Counted from the first letter of the stretch, positions 1 to 11,319 are shown. The stretch is DNA of 64,000 nt from Nocardioides nematodiphilus (GCF_020216525.1 NZ_JAIWOY010000003.1:206344-270343), one strand, 5' to 3'. The notes: generated from the letters alone by a model not told the origin. Program-made: numbers and translations.

Positions 1-1
1 G

Positions 2-442
2 GGAGAGCGCTCGGTCACCGTCGGCATCGGCCACGGTCGTCGTGCGGCCGCCTACATCGACGCGTGGCTTGCCGGCTTGCCGGACCGCAGCGAGGAGGTC
101 CGCCGTACCGCCCCGTTCGAGCGGCTCAACACGTGGTACTTCAGCGAAGCGCCTCGCTCCCACCGCGCCCAGCTGGAGGCGGCACGGCGTGAGTCGACCT
201 TCGACGAGGTCACCCACGGCCTGGCGCCCGACACCGCGCTCTACGAAGCGCGTCGGTGCATGTCCTGTGGGTCGTGCTTCTCCTGCGACAACTGTTACGG
301 CGTCTGCCCTGACAACGCGGTCCTGAAGATCGGCGGACCGGGGCACGGCTACGAGATCGATCTGGACTACTGCAAGGGCTGCGGTCTCTGCGCCGCCGAG
401 TGCCCGGCGGGGGCGATCGAGATGGTGCCCGAGCAGTACTGA
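2..442 (+). CDS. GltD-like NAD(P)-binding oxidoreductase with C-terminal 4Fe-4S domain (5' partial)
   Basis: Only the last ~146 codons are present; the frame is open to the left edge. The first residues (VGIGHGRRAAAYIDAW) match the end of the FAD/NAD(P)-binding domain of glutamate synthase small-subunit-like proteins. The tail is a two-cluster ferredoxin domain: a run of CxxC spacings ending in a CP (CMSCGSC, CDNCYGVCP), then CKGCGLCAAECP. In this family the flavoprotein moves electrons between NAD(P)H and an iron-sulfur partner. The partner and substrate cannot be read from this fragment. It ends convergently with the ABC ATPase. Its place at the edge of a dormancy-type island would suit an anaerobic redox role, but that is inference. 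Confidence 0.8.
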   Translation, partial: GERSVTVGIGHGRRAAAYIDAWLAGLPDRSEEVRRTAPFERLNTWYFSEAPRSHRAQLEAARRESTFDEVTHGLAPDTALYEARRCMSCGSCFSCDNCYGVCPDNAVLKIGGPGHGYEIDLDYCKGCGLCAAECPAGAIEMVPEQY

Positions 443-640
443 GGCCCCGCCGTTCGGCCCTCCTCCTGCACGACCCAGGACCCTGCCTCGCGCGATGGCG
501 CGCCCGCTCGGGGAGACGCCGCCGCTGGCGGAGACGCCCCCCCCCAGGACCACCGGGTGCAGGGGAGTCACGCCCCAGGGAACCGGATCGGCTGCCTGAT
601 CAAGGACGCCGCAGAACGCCGGAGTGCTCGTCGACGAGGG

Positions 641-1447
641 TCAGCGGCTCGACGGTGTCAGCGGGGTGGTCTGGCGCGCCGTCCCCGTCGTCATGAGCTC
701 GACCACGCTGATCGGGTCGAGGGCGGCCGTCGCCCGGACCGCCACGAGGCGCCCGAGGGTGAGCACAGCGATCCTGTCCGCGACGGCGAAGACGTCGTTC
801 ATGTTGTGCGAGATCACGATGACAGCCAGGCCTCGGTCGGCCAGGCGCCGGATCAGATCGAGGACGACCTTCGTCTGCGCGACGCCCAGGGCTGCGGTGG
901 GCTCGTCCATGATGACGAGCTTGGAGTGCCACAGCACGGACTTCGCGATCGCCACCGACTGGCGCTGACCACCCGACAGGTGCGCGACGCGCTGCCGGGG
1001 TGACTTCAGAGTCCGGACAGCGAGGGAGTCCAGGGTCTCGCGAGCCGACTTCTCCATCGAGTCCTTGTCGATCAACAGGTGGTGCACGGTCCGCTCGCGG
1101 CCGAGGAACATGTTCTCGACGATGTCGAGGTTGTCGCACAGCGCGAGGTCCTGATAGACGGTCTCGATGCCGAGCCCGGCGGCGTCGCGAGGTGTACGGA
1201 TCGAGACCGGGCGGCCCTCCCAGAGGATGCGGCCCTCGTCCGGCGGGTGGATGCCGGCGATGCACTTGATCAGCACCGACTTGCCGGCGCCGTTGTCGCC
1301 CACCAGGGCGGTCACCTGGCCCGCGGGGATGTCGAGGCTCACGTCGGTGAGCGCCTGGATCTGCCCGAAGTGCTTGCTGACGTGCTGGAGCCGCAGCAGG
1401 GGCATGTCGTCGGTCGCGCTTACGGGGTCCGGCTCGATGGTTGTCAT
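641..1447 (-). CDS. Sugar-type ABC transporter ATP-binding protein (orphan)
   Basis: A 268-residue single-domain ABC ATPase of the carbohydrate-uptake class (XylG/FrcA/RbsA-like). Visible motifs are Walker A at residues 50-57 (GDNGAGKS), the Q-loop (VYQDLALC), the signature LSGGQRQ, Walker B (LVIMDEPTAAL) and the switch His (VISHN). ATG 1447 is preceded by a strong GGAGGAG; the frame runs further upstream but lacks homology there. The usual partners, an FrcC/RbsC permease and a periplasmic sugar-binding protein, are not adjacent on either side, so it is an orphan here or works with components encoded elsewhere. It shares a divergent promoter region, including DosR-like boxes, with the PEP synthase gene. 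Confidence 0.88.
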   Translation of the reverse strand: MTTIEPDPVSATDDMPLLRLQHVSKHFGQIQALTDVSLDIPAGQVTALVGDNGAGKSVLIKCIAGIHPPDEGRILWEGRPVSIRTPRDAAGLGIETVYQDLALCDNLDIVENMFLGRERTVHHLLIDKDSMEKSARETLDSLAVRTLKSPRQRVAHLSGGQRQSVAIAKSVLWHSKLVIMDEPTAALGVAQTKVVLDLIRRLADRGLAVIVISHNMNDVFAVADRIAVLTLGRLVAVRATAALDPISVVELMTTGTARQTTPLTPSSR

Positions 1448-1532
1448 GCTCTCCTCCTGCGACGTGGCCCGTACGGGCACGGGACGTGTGGTGTCGAGAT
1501 CGATGCTTCGCGTGCCGGAGGCAGGAGCGAAC

Positions 1533-1567
1533 CGGCCCAAAGTCATCGGTGGGTGGGCCTTAGGGCC
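1533..1567. promoter_or_regulatory. Two DosR-like boxes upstream of PEP synthase
   Basis: Box 1 at 1533-1545 reads GGCCCAAAGTCA, which on the minus strand is TGACTTTGGGCC. Box 2 at 1555-1567 reads GGGCCTTAGGGCC. Their centres are about 22 bp apart and they end ~60-80 bp before the ppsA ATG. Both resemble the GGGACTTNNGGCCC core of mycobacterial DosR sites. They lie between divergent genes, so the ABC ATPase may share them. Confidence 0.55.
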
Positions 1568-1626
1568 GTCACCGCCGCGGGACAAGGCCTCTCCACCGTG
1601 CCCCGCGGCGCTGGTGGAGTGGGAGC

Positions 1627-4056
<2,430 letters not shown>

Positions 4057-4141
4057 CGGCCGCGGCCGCAGCGGGAACGAGGTCCCAGCCCCGGCACGAG
4101 CCGACGGCGGATCAGGCGCGGGCTGTCGGCATCCGCGGCCC

Positions 4142-4178
4142 GGGACGTTCGACTCCCGCTGTGAGGGACTCGGCCCCC
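4142..4178. promoter_or_regulatory. Two DosR-like boxes upstream of ctpF operon
   Basis: Box 1 is GGGACGTTCGACTCCC at 4142-4157 and box 2 is GGGACTCGGCCCCC at 4165-4178. Centre spacing is ~22 bp and they lie 64-85 bp upstream of the ctpF ATG. Both match the palindromic DosR-type core. The rest of the ~185 bp ppsA-ctpF gap shows no gene. Confidence 0.6.
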
Positions 4179-4241
4179 TGTCCCAGGAGCGGTGCGCGAC
4201 CAGACTGTGAGAGCAGCATCCCGACGAGCTGGAGGACCCCG

Positions 4242-6890
4242 ATGGCTTCCGACCGCGGCGCACGGACTGCGTCGCAGACCGAGACAGGGGTCGAGCCGCC
4301 CGCTCGCTCCGCGGCCGTCTCAGCACCGACGCCCGAGGGCGGGCTCGACGCCGTCGACGTGCTGCAGCGACGCTCCGTGTTCGGGCCGAACACGCTGCCA
4401 GGGCGGGCTCCGGCGACGCTCCTTGATCGCGTCGTGGCGCAGCTCCGGGACCCCATGATCCTGCTCCTGCTGGGAGCGGCCGGGCTGAGCAGCGCGCTGC
4501 ACGACTTCCGCGACGTCGCCATCATCCTGCTGGTGGTCGTGACCAACACCGCGATCGGCGTCGGACAGGAGGTTCGGGCGCAGCACGCCCTCGACGCGTT
4601 GCGTGCCCTCAGTCAGCCGACGGCCCGGATCTGGCGCAGCGGCTGCCTGATCGACCTTCCGACCGTCGAGGTCGTCCCTGGCGACCGAATCGTCGTCGAG
4701 GCAGGCGACATCGTGGCCGCAGACGCAACACTCGTCGGGGCTGCCGGCCTGGAGGTGGATGAATCGGCGCTGACCGGCGAGTCGCGCGCCGTCGAGAAGT
4801 CGGTCGGTCAGGACACCGATGAACGCCTCCTGGCAGGAACGGTCGTCACCCGCGGGAGGGGCACAGCGCTGGTGACCGCGACCGGAGTGAACAGCGCGAT
4901 CGGCGGCATCGCCGCGCTGCTCGGTCACGAACCCACCCGGCCCACGCCGCTTCAGGACCGTCTGCGGGACCTGGGGCGGATCCTCGCGGCCACGGCCGTC
5001 GCGCTCGCCGCGCTGGTGATGGCTCTGGGCCTTCTCCGGGGCAGACCCGTCGGCGAGATGACCTTGATCGCGATCAGTCTGGCGGTGGCGGCGGTGCCCG
5101 AGTCGCTTCCTGCCGTCGTCACCTTGGCCCTGGCGCTCGGTGCGCGTCGGATGTCGCGACGAGCGGCGATCGTACGGCGCTTGTCGGCGGTCGAGACCCT
5201 CGGCGCTGTCACGGTGTTCTTGACGGACAAGACCGGAACACTGACGCAGAACCGGATGACCCTGGAGCGCGCGTATGCAGGTGAGCGTGAGTACGGCCTC
5301 GACGACATCAGCGCAGGGGCTGACGAAGGCCTGTTGCGCCTGTTGCGCGATGTCGCTCTGTGCAACGACGCCGATCTCGCTGCTCCCGATCAGCAGCATC
5401 CGGACTGGTGGCCGCGAGGTGAGGCGACGGACGTCGCTCTGCTCTCGGCGGCGCTGACCGCCGGCGTCCCCGTCCAGCACGACCGCGTGCACCTGCCGCG
5501 GGTGGGCGAGAGCCCCTTCGACAGCCAGAGAAAGCGGATGACCACGATCCACCGGACGGGAGACGACACAGACGAAGCTCTGGTGATCTGCAAGGGCGCA
5601 CCGGAGGTGTTGCTCGCCGTCCCGGGTCTGCTCCGCAGGCCCGCCGGATCGCTTCAGGCTCAGATCGACCAGCTGACGGATCAGGGCCTGCGCGTGCTGA
5701 TGGTGGCCGAAGGAAGGACGACCAGCCTCGACGCGGCGGCCGCGGAGCAGCACCTCGATATCGTCGGACTGGTTGCTCTGAACGACCCTCCTCGCGCCGA
5801 TGCGCGTGCCGTCCTCGACTCGGTGAGGGAGGCGGGCATCGCGGTCGCCATGGTCACCGGTGATCACCCCGACACGGCTCGTGCCGTCGCCGAGCGGCTC
5901 GGCCTGGGGACCGACGTGGTCACGGGCACGGACCTCGAGCGCGGCGACGTCTTCGGAGACGCGTCGGGGGACATGGGAAGGATCCCTGCGGTGTTCGCCC
6001 GCACCCGCCCCGAGCAGAAGTACGACATCGTCACCCGGCTGCAGGCACGCGGGCACATCGTCGCGATGACCGGCGACGGGGTTAACGACGCGCCCGCCCT
6101 CGAGCGCGCCGACATCGGTGTAGCCATGGGCATGTCGGGCACGGAGGTCGCGAAGCAGGCCGCCGACCTCATCCTCACCGACGACAGCCTCGGCACGGTC
6201 GCCCATGCGATCGACGACGGCCGTCGCATCTATGCGAACATCAGAACGTTCCTGCGCTACGCACTCGCCGGAGGCGTCGCGGAGGTGGGTGTGATGCTGT
6301 TCGGGCCGTTCGTCGGGATCGGCGTCCCACTCCTGCCGGGGCAGATCTTGTGGATCAACCTGCTGACCCATGGGCTGCCCGGCCTCGCCTTCGGCGCCGA
6401 GCCGGGCGACCCCGAGGCGATGCACCGGCCGCCGCGATCGCCCCAAGCATCGGTTCTGGGCAACGGACTGTGGCGTCAGGTCCTTCTCATCGGTGCACTG
6501 ATAGCGGTGGTGGCCCTGACAGCCGGTCTTCTCGTATCGGATAACGCCCAGGTGCAACGAAGCGCCGTGTTCCTGACGCTCGGCCTCGCACAGCTCGGGG
6601 TCGCTCTGGCGCTGCGACGCAGAAGCGACCGTCGGCACGTGCTGGGCTTCCTCGACCTGGCGGTCGCCTCATCGGTCGTGCTGCAGCTCGCCGCCGTGTT
6701 CGTGCCGTGGCTCGCCGAGCTGCTCGGAACCCGGCCGCTCCCGCTCGCTGACACTGCGGTCGTGCTGGCCCTCGGAATCGTGCCCGGCGTCGCCACATTC
6801 CTGGGGGCCGGTGGCCACGTGCTTCGGGACCTTCGCCTCCACCGCGCCGAGCTTCGGCGTCGCACGATGGCGGGGAAGGGAGAATCATGA
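4242..6890 (+). CDS. ctpF: CtpF-like P2-type cation-transporting ATPase
   Basis: An 882-residue P-type ATPase; M. tuberculosis CtpF is 905. An N-terminal cation ATPase domain is followed by the actuator motif TGES (residues 178-181), PESLP in the ion-binding helix, the phosphorylation motif DKTGTLT (Asp329) and the hinge GDGVNDAP. The C-terminal transmembrane block (LPGQILWINLLTHGLPGLAFG) is typical of P2 pumps such as SERCA/CtpF. CtpF is described as a calcium pump at the plasma membrane; the ion here is inferred. ATG 4242 has GGAGG eight bases upstream. The stop overlaps the next start (ATGA), so pump and USP are translationally coupled. Tandem DosR-like boxes precede it, as expected for a member of that regulon. 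Confidence 0.92.
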   Translation: MASDRGARTASQTETGVEPPARSAAVSAPTPEGGLDAVDVLQRRSVFGPNTLPGRAPATLLDRVVAQLRDPMILLLLGAAGLSSALHDFRDVAIILLVVVTNTAIGVGQEVRAQHALDALRALSQPTARIWRSGCLIDLPTVEVVPGDRIVVEAGDIVAADATLVGAAGLEVDESALTGESRAVEKSVGQDTDERLLAGTVVTRGRGTALVTATGVNSAIGGIAALLGHEPTRPTPLQDRLRDLGRILAATAVALAALVMALGLLRGRPVGEMTLIAISLAVAAVPESLPAVVTLALALGARRMSRRAAIVRRLSAVETLGAVTVFLTDKTGTLTQNRMTLERAYAGEREYGLDDISAGADEGLLRLLRDVALCNDADLAAPDQQHPDWWPRGEATDVALLSAALTAGVPVQHDRVHLPRVGESPFDSQRKRMTTIHRTGDDTDEALVICKGAPEVLLAVPGLLRRPAGSLQAQIDQLTDQGLRVLMVAEGRTTSLDAAAAEQHLDIVGLVALNDPPRADARAVLDSVREAGIAVAMVTGDHPDTARAVAERLGLGTDVVTGTDLERGDVFGDASGDMGRIPAVFARTRPEQKYDIVTRLQARGHIVAMTGDGVNDAPALERADIGVAMGMSGTEVAKQAADLILTDDSLGTVAHAIDDGRRIYANIRTFLRYALAGGVAEVGVMLFGPFVGIGVPLLPGQILWINLLTHGLPGLAFGAEPGDPEAMHRPPRSPQASVLGNGLWRQVLLIGALIAVVALTAGLLVSDNAQVQRSAVFLTLGLAQLGVALALRRRSDRRHVLGFLDLAVASSVVLQLAAVFVPWLAELLGTRPLPLADTAVVLALGIVPGVATFLGAGGHVLRDLRLHRAELRRRTMAGKGES

Positions 6891-7819
6891 ACATTGAGCG
6901 AGACGCGCGGGTCGTACGGACCGCAGGCCGCGTCGTGGTGGGTGTGGATGACGGCGCGGCAAGCCGCGCGGCCCTGGTCTTCGGCGCGACGTTGGCGGGA
7001 TGGCTCGGTGTGCCGCTCCTGGCGGTGCACGTGTATGCCGAGGGCCACGGGGGACCCGAGACGCCGTTGTTGCGGTTCGGTGACTCGGCGCGGCTGGCGC
7101 GCGAGACCCTCGACGGGGCCGTCGAGCGAGCTCAGGTCGAGGACGGCATCACCGTTCCGATCACACCGCTCCTGGTGAGTGGCCACCGTGCGCGGACCCT
7201 GATCGAGCACGGTCGCCGTGACGGCATCCTGGTCGTCGGGCGTCCTCAGCGTCACGGGCACGCCGCGCTGCTGCCGGAATGGTCGGTGCCGGCGCAGGTC
7301 GCGGGCCGCGCGAGGTGTCCGGTGGCGGTCGTACCCGCGTCGTGGCGTCCCGGTGCACTCCCAGCTCCGGTGTCGGTGGGCGTCGATCTGGCCCGGACAA
7401 GCGCGGTGCTACTGGAACAGGCCGTAGGACTGGCGCAGGCCGCTCAGCTTCCGCTCCGGGTCGTGCATGCGGAACCATCGCGCGGCCGTGCTGATCCGAG
7501 CGGGTCGGATCCGGGCCGGCTGCGTCGTATCCTCCAGACCGAGCTCGAGCGTGCCGCGCCACCCGCAGCGCGGGTGTCGCTCGCCGTCCGCGACGGTGCC
7601 CCGGGGCGCGTCCTCGAGGAGGCGTCGCACGATTCGGCGTTCCTCGTCGTGGGCCGCCACGGCGTCCGGCACCGCACGCCCCACCGTTTGGGGACCGTGG
7701 CGCGGCACGTCCTACGGACAGCCTCCTGCCCCGTCCTGCTCGTCGATGCACCGGACCGCTGCGTGCCGGCAGGGGAGCGGAGCGTGGCACGCGCCGTCTC
7801 GACCCCCGTCGGACGATGA
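6887..7819 (+). CDS. Tandem-domain universal stress protein (first of three)
   Basis: A 310-residue protein with two UspA domains. The second ends with a clear ATP-binding signature G-2x-G-9x-G-T (GRHGVRHRTPHRLGT) followed by CPVLLVD. The first domain has VVGRPQRHGHAALL in the equivalent place and lacks the full glycine pattern, so probably only the second binds ATP canonically. Tandem USPs of this size are typical DosR-regulon members in mycobacteria (Rv1996, Rv2005c, Rv2623). The start overlaps the ctpF stop and the stop overlaps the kinase start, both as ATGA, making a tight three-gene operon. Confidence 0.9.
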   Translation: MNIERDARVVRTAGRVVVGVDDGAASRAALVFGATLAGWLGVPLLAVHVYAEGHGGPETPLLRFGDSARLARETLDGAVERAQVEDGITVPITPLLVSGHRARTLIEHGRRDGILVVGRPQRHGHAALLPEWSVPAQVAGRARCPVAVVPASWRPGALPAPVSVGVDLARTSAVLLEQAVGLAQAAQLPLRVVHAEPSRGRADPSGSDPGRLRRILQTELERAAPPAARVSLAVRDGAPGRVLEEASHDSAFLVVGRHGVRHRTPHRLGTVARHVLRTASCPVLLVDAPDRCVPAGERSVARAVSTPVGR

Positions 7820-9360
7820 ACGGAGGCACCGCGCCGTACGCGGATCTCCATGAGACCCATTCGGGTGTCGTGCTCCTGCTCGGGGACGTGGCCTACAAGC
7901 TCAAGAAGCCCGTCACCCTGCCGTTCCTGGACTACTCCACCACGGCGCAGCGCCGCGAGGCATGCGAGCGCGAGCTCGCCCTCAACAGGCGGTTCAGCCC
8001 CGACGTCTACCTGGGCGTCGGCGCGCTCACGACGCCGAGCGGCGAGAGCGAGCCGACGGTGATGATGCGCCGCATGCCCGCCGACCGGCGGCTCAGCGCG
8101 ATCCTCGACCATGCTGACACGGCCGATAGCGTCCGCGAGGTCGCCAGACTGGTGGCCCGTTTCCACAGCGGAGCGGAACGCAGCCAGGCGACCGCGGCCG
8201 AGGGGAGGCGCGACGAGGTACTGCGACGCTGGGAGCACAACCTCGATGAGGCGGCCCGTCTGCCGGGGACGCCGATCTCGTCCGAGCTCATCGCGGCCGT
8301 TCGTTCTGGGGCCGAGCGCTACCTCGCCGGTCGCGAAGTGCTCTTCCAGCAGCGCATCGAGGAGGGACGGGTGCTCGACGGCCACGGCGACCTGCTCGCC
8401 GACGACATCTTCTGTCTGCCGGACGGCCCGCGGGTGCTCGACTGCCTGGAGTTCGACGACCGGCTACGCCATCTCGACCAGATCGACGACGTCGCCTGCC
8501 TGGCGATGGACCTGGAGCGCCTGGGTCACGCCGAGCTGGCTGGCGGTCTGCTGCGTTGGTACAGCGAGTTCAGTGGCGACCACGCGCCCGCGTCATTGAT
8601 TCACCACTACATCGCATATCGCGCGTTCATGCGCGCCAAGGTGAGTGCGGTCCGTCGTCAGGAGCCCGGCCCGCATCCGGCGTCGGGCGAGGAGCCGGTC
8701 GCACTCGCGCGCCTGGCACGCGACCACATCGACGCTGCCGCGGTCCGGCTCGTGCTCATCGGCGGGTCACCGGGCTCGGGCAAGTCGACGCTCGCCGGTC
8801 ACCTCTCACACCGCCTCGGCCTCGCGGTGCTCGACAGTGACAGCATGCGCAAGGAGCTTGTCGGCCTCAGCGCCAGGAGCCCGGCCGCAGCGGGCTTCGA
8901 GGAGGGCATCTATTCGCCGACCAGCACCGCGCGAACGTACGACGAGCTGCTGCGCCGCGCGCGGCTGCTGCTCGAGCGCGGGGAGTCGGTCCTCCTGGAC
9001 GCCTCGTGGAGCTCGGCACATCACCGGGCACAGGCTGCCAGGCTGGTGGATGCCGTCAGCGCGGAGCTGATCTCGTTGCGCTGCGACCTGCCCGCTGCCG
9101 TGGCGGACGTGCGGATCGCGGCCCGGCGTGTCGCCGGCGACGCGGTCTCGGATGCTGACCACAGCATCGCGGCACGGATGCGCAGCCGGCAGGACGTGTG
9201 GCCCGAGAGCGTCCGGCTCGACACCGCGCGCGACCTGGCCGAGACCGTGGACGAAGCCGTCGACGCGGTTCTTCGTGGGGCCGCCGGTACGGCCGGCTCG
9301 TCGGGGCGCCCTATCTCTGTGGCCGGACGGACTTTCGGCCCTGCGACACGGTGGGCCTAG
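7816..9360 (+). CDS. APH-like kinase fused to P-loop (AAA) kinase, Rv2004c-like
   Basis: A 514-residue two-domain protein. Residues ~1-300 form an aminoglycoside-phosphotransferase-like fold with the catalytic HGDL near residues 190-193 and a metal-binding Asp in CLEFDD about 20 residues later. Residues ~310-500 are a P-loop NTP kinase with GGSPGSGKST (316-325) and a downstream LDSD motif like small-molecule kinases. The same fusion occurs as Rv2004c in the M. tuberculosis DosR regulon; its substrate is unknown to me. It is the last gene of the ctpF-usp-kinase operon. Antibiotic resistance should not be assumed from the APH-like fold. Confidence 0.88.
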   Translation: MNGGTAPYADLHETHSGVVLLLGDVAYKLKKPVTLPFLDYSTTAQRREACERELALNRRFSPDVYLGVGALTTPSGESEPTVMMRRMPADRRLSAILDHADTADSVREVARLVARFHSGAERSQATAAEGRRDEVLRRWEHNLDEAARLPGTPISSELIAAVRSGAERYLAGREVLFQQRIEEGRVLDGHGDLLADDIFCLPDGPRVLDCLEFDDRLRHLDQIDDVACLAMDLERLGHAELAGGLLRWYSEFSGDHAPASLIHHYIAYRAFMRAKVSAVRRQEPGPHPASGEEPVALARLARDHIDAAAVRLVLIGGSPGSGKSTLAGHLSHRLGLAVLDSDSMRKELVGLSARSPAAAGFEEGIYSPTSTARTYDELLRRARLLLERGESVLLDASWSSAHHRAQAARLVDAVSAELISLRCDLPAAVADVRIAARRVAGDAVSDADHSIAARMRSRQDVWPESVRLDTARDLAETVDEAVDAVLRGAAGTAGSSGRPISVAGRTFGPATRWA

Positions 9361-9387
9361 GGCTCGACGAACAGGAGCCTTCGGCTC
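9329..9387. promoter_or_regulatory. Three phased DosR-like boxes upstream of USP genes
   Basis: Box 1 is GGACTTTCGGCCCT at 9329-9342, box 2 is TGGGCCTAGGGCTC at 9352-9365 and box 3 is GGAGCCTTCGGCTC at 9374-9387. Their centres step by ~22-23 bp, two helical turns. Box 1 and box 2 overlap or flank the end of the kinase gene, and the array ends 56 bp before the USP ATG. Confidence 0.65.
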
Positions 9388-9443
9388 TGCCTCCACAGGT
9401 CGCTTCGCGCTGTGCTGGAGGCATGTCGACTTCAGGAGGAACG

Positions 9444-10310
9444 ATGGTTGGAACGGGTTGGATCCTCGTCGGGGTCTCGGATTCACCGGGAAGCCGAGCC
9501 GCTGTGTTCTACGCGGCGCACGCGGCGGCGCGAGCCGAGTCGCGACTGCGGATCGTGCATGTGAGCCCTAGCTGCTCCTCACTGGTCGCGGCCGGCGGCA
9601 CGGCCGCCACCACCCTCGCGCGTGCCGTCGACGAGGCGGGCTGGTACCTCTCCGAGGACCGGATCATGGGTGAGCTGGTGGTCGGAGACACCGGGAGGAC
9701 CCTGTCCGACCTGGCCGACGGCGCCGTCATGATCGTGATGGGGCATGCCCGCGCTGAGGTGAGCGGGCATGCGTCGAGCGGCTCCCTCGTCGGCCGGGTC
9801 GCAGGCGCCGCCGCCGTCCCCGTGGTTGTCGTCCCCGACGCCTGGGCTCCGAGCGAGCCGCGCGCCCGCGTGGTCCTGGGCCTCAAGCTCGTCGACGAGA
9901 TCCCCGAGATGCTGCTGCAGGCGGCGCTTCGCGTCGCCCGCACGCGCCACGCCGAACTCACCGTCGTCCACGTGCGCGAGCCGAACGACCCAGAGTCCCA
10001 GGCTCGTACGACCGAGGACACAGTGCACGACATCGAGCATCGGATCGCCGGGATCGTCCCCGCCGGCCGCTTCCCGAGGGTGCAGGTCGATGTCGTCGAC
10101 GGTGCGCCGGGCGACGTGCTCGGACAGGAGTCCCGTAGCGCCGACCTGCTGCTCATCGCTCGTCGAGCAGGCACCACGCCGAGTGGTCGCTTCGGCGGCA
10201 TCGGCCGCGAGCTCCTGAGCATCGCGCACTGCCCTGTCATGGTCCTCCCGGTCGCTGAGGCGCTCGACAGCGAGGACACCAGGCCCACCGCGGCACCGGC
10301 GCGCGGATGA
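9444..10310 (+). CDS. Tandem-domain universal stress protein (second)
   Basis: A 288-residue protein made of two UspA-like halves, each starting with a beta strand of the type ILVGVSDSPGSRAA or RVVLGLKLVDEI and ending in PV(V/M)V(V/L)P. The ATP-binding glycine signature is degenerate in both halves (MGHARAEVSGHASSGSL and ARRAGTTPSGRFGGIG), so ATP binding is uncertain. ATG 9444 is chosen because CAGGAGGA ends four bases before it; an in-frame ATG at 9423 has no ribosome site. Three DosR-like boxes lie upstream. The next USP gene starts 30 bp downstream and is probably cotranscribed. Confidence 0.87.
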   Translation: MVGTGWILVGVSDSPGSRAAVFYAAHAAARAESRLRIVHVSPSCSSLVAAGGTAATTLARAVDEAGWYLSEDRIMGELVVGDTGRTLSDLADGAVMIVMGHARAEVSGHASSGSLVGRVAGAAAVPVVVVPDAWAPSEPRARVVLGLKLVDEIPEMLLQAALRVARTRHAELTVVHVREPNDPESQARTTEDTVHDIEHRIAGIVPAGRFPRVQVDVVDGAPGDVLGQESRSADLLLIARRAGTTPSGRFGGIGRELLSIAHCPVMVLPVAEALDSEDTRPTAAPARG

Positions 10311-10340
10311 GTTCCCCCTCCGGGGAGAAGGAGGAACGTG

Positions 10341-11318
10341 ATGGACGGCAAGAGGCATGTCCTCGTGGGCATCGACGGCGAGGAGGGTGGTCGCATCGCC
10401 CTGAGGTACGGAGCGCAGGAGGCCTCCCGCCTGGGTATCGGGCTCCACCTGCTCCACGTGTGGCCAGACGCGCGGCCACTGATCGGTGACTGGAGGTCGT
10501 TCACTCCCGCCGTCGCCTCGGACAATGAGCGGATGGGCCGCCGGATACTCGACGAGCACGCGGCGATGGCGCGAGACCTCGCGCCCGGCGTGGAGGTCGC
10601 CACCACACTCGTGCACGGGGACCGCGTGGCCCACCTGGTCATCGCCGCGAACAGGGCCACGCTCACGGTGCTCGGCGACGAGAGCCAGCCGCTCTTGGAC
10701 AAGATCCTTGTCGGCACGGTTCTGACGGGTGTCGCAGGCAAGGCATCCGCGCCGGTCGTCATCGTGCCTGCGGCCTGGTCCGGTGCGCCGGAGCCGCAGT
10801 CGGCGCGTACGGATGTCGTCGTGGCGGTGAAGTCCTGCGCGGGATCGGCAGAACTGGTGAGGCGCGCGATGCAGATCGCGAGCGATCGCCAGGCCCCGCT
10901 GACGCTCGTGCACGCCTGGCGACTGCCCCTGGTCTATGACGACGTCATCGCTGACCGGGTCGGAGAGGACGGATGGGAGGAGGCTGCGAGGACCGTGCTG
11001 CGTGCGGTGGTGGACAGCGTGCGCCGCGACGTCCCGGACGATCTCGAGGTTCGTATCGATGTCCGCCATGGGCAACCGGCCCGTGCCCTCGTCGACGCCT
11101 CGGAGAACGCGAGTCTCCTCCTGCTGGGAAGGCGATCGCACGGCTTCGCCTCGGGCCATCTCGGCGCGACCTCCCGGGCCGTGCTGCGAGCCGTCTCGTG
11201 CCCGGTCGAGGTTCTGCCGGAGCTGACGGGATCGGAGGGGCTGCCTGGCCTGGTCCTCGAGGAGGGTGGGGGGATGCTGAAGGCGGCAGAGCACCCCGAG
11301 ACGATTACCTTCTCGTGA
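10341..11318 (+). CDS. Tandem-domain universal stress protein (third)
   Basis: A 325-residue protein with two UspA domains. The C-terminal one has GRRSHGFASGHLGATSRAVL, a variant of the ATP-binding signature with Ser in place of the second Gly, followed by CPVEVLP. ATG 10341 is six bases after GGAGG; a GTG immediately before it (10338) is an alternative. It follows the second USP by 30 bp without a terminator and is closed by a strong hairpin. Three tandem USPs within 5 kb, beside CtpF and PEP synthase, fit a hypoxia or dormancy response. The role of USPs in that response is known for mycobacteria and inferred here. Confidence 0.88.
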   Translation: MDGKRHVLVGIDGEEGGRIALRYGAQEASRLGIGLHLLHVWPDARPLIGDWRSFTPAVASDNERMGRRILDEHAAMARDLAPGVEVATTLVHGDRVAHLVIAANRATLTVLGDESQPLLDKILVGTVLTGVAGKASAPVVIVPAAWSGAPEPQSARTDVVVAVKSCAGSAELVRRAMQIASDRQAPLTLVHAWRLPLVYDDVIADRVGEDGWEEAARTVLRAVVDSVRRDVPDDLEVRIDVRHGQPARALVDASENASLLLLGRRSHGFASGHLGATSRAVLRAVSCPVEVLPELTGSEGLPGLVLEEGGGMLKAAEHPETITFS

Positions 11319-11319
11319 G

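Noticed and set aside
537..545. Run of nine C residues upstream of the ABC ATPase stop, as a possible frameshift site
   Set aside because: It lies in the convergent intergenic region between the oxidoreductase and ABC genes, outside any coding sequence.
600..1265. Long open frame on the minus strand overlapping the ABC ATPase
   Set aside because: Arg/Pro/Gly-rich composition with no motifs; it is an off-frame reading of the ATPase gene.
7816..9360. Aminoglycoside resistance gene
   Set aside because: APH-like fold is fused to a P-loop kinase as in Rv2004c and lies in a stress operon; nothing indicates drug phosphorylation.
9198..9443. Extended N-terminus of the second USP
   Set aside because: It overlaps the kinase gene in another frame; the USP fold and the AGGAGGA ribosome site support ATG 9444.
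10307..10489. Short frame starting at ATG 10307 overlapping the USP stop
   Set aside because: It runs inside the third USP gene in another frame with no homology; the ATGA is a chance overlap.
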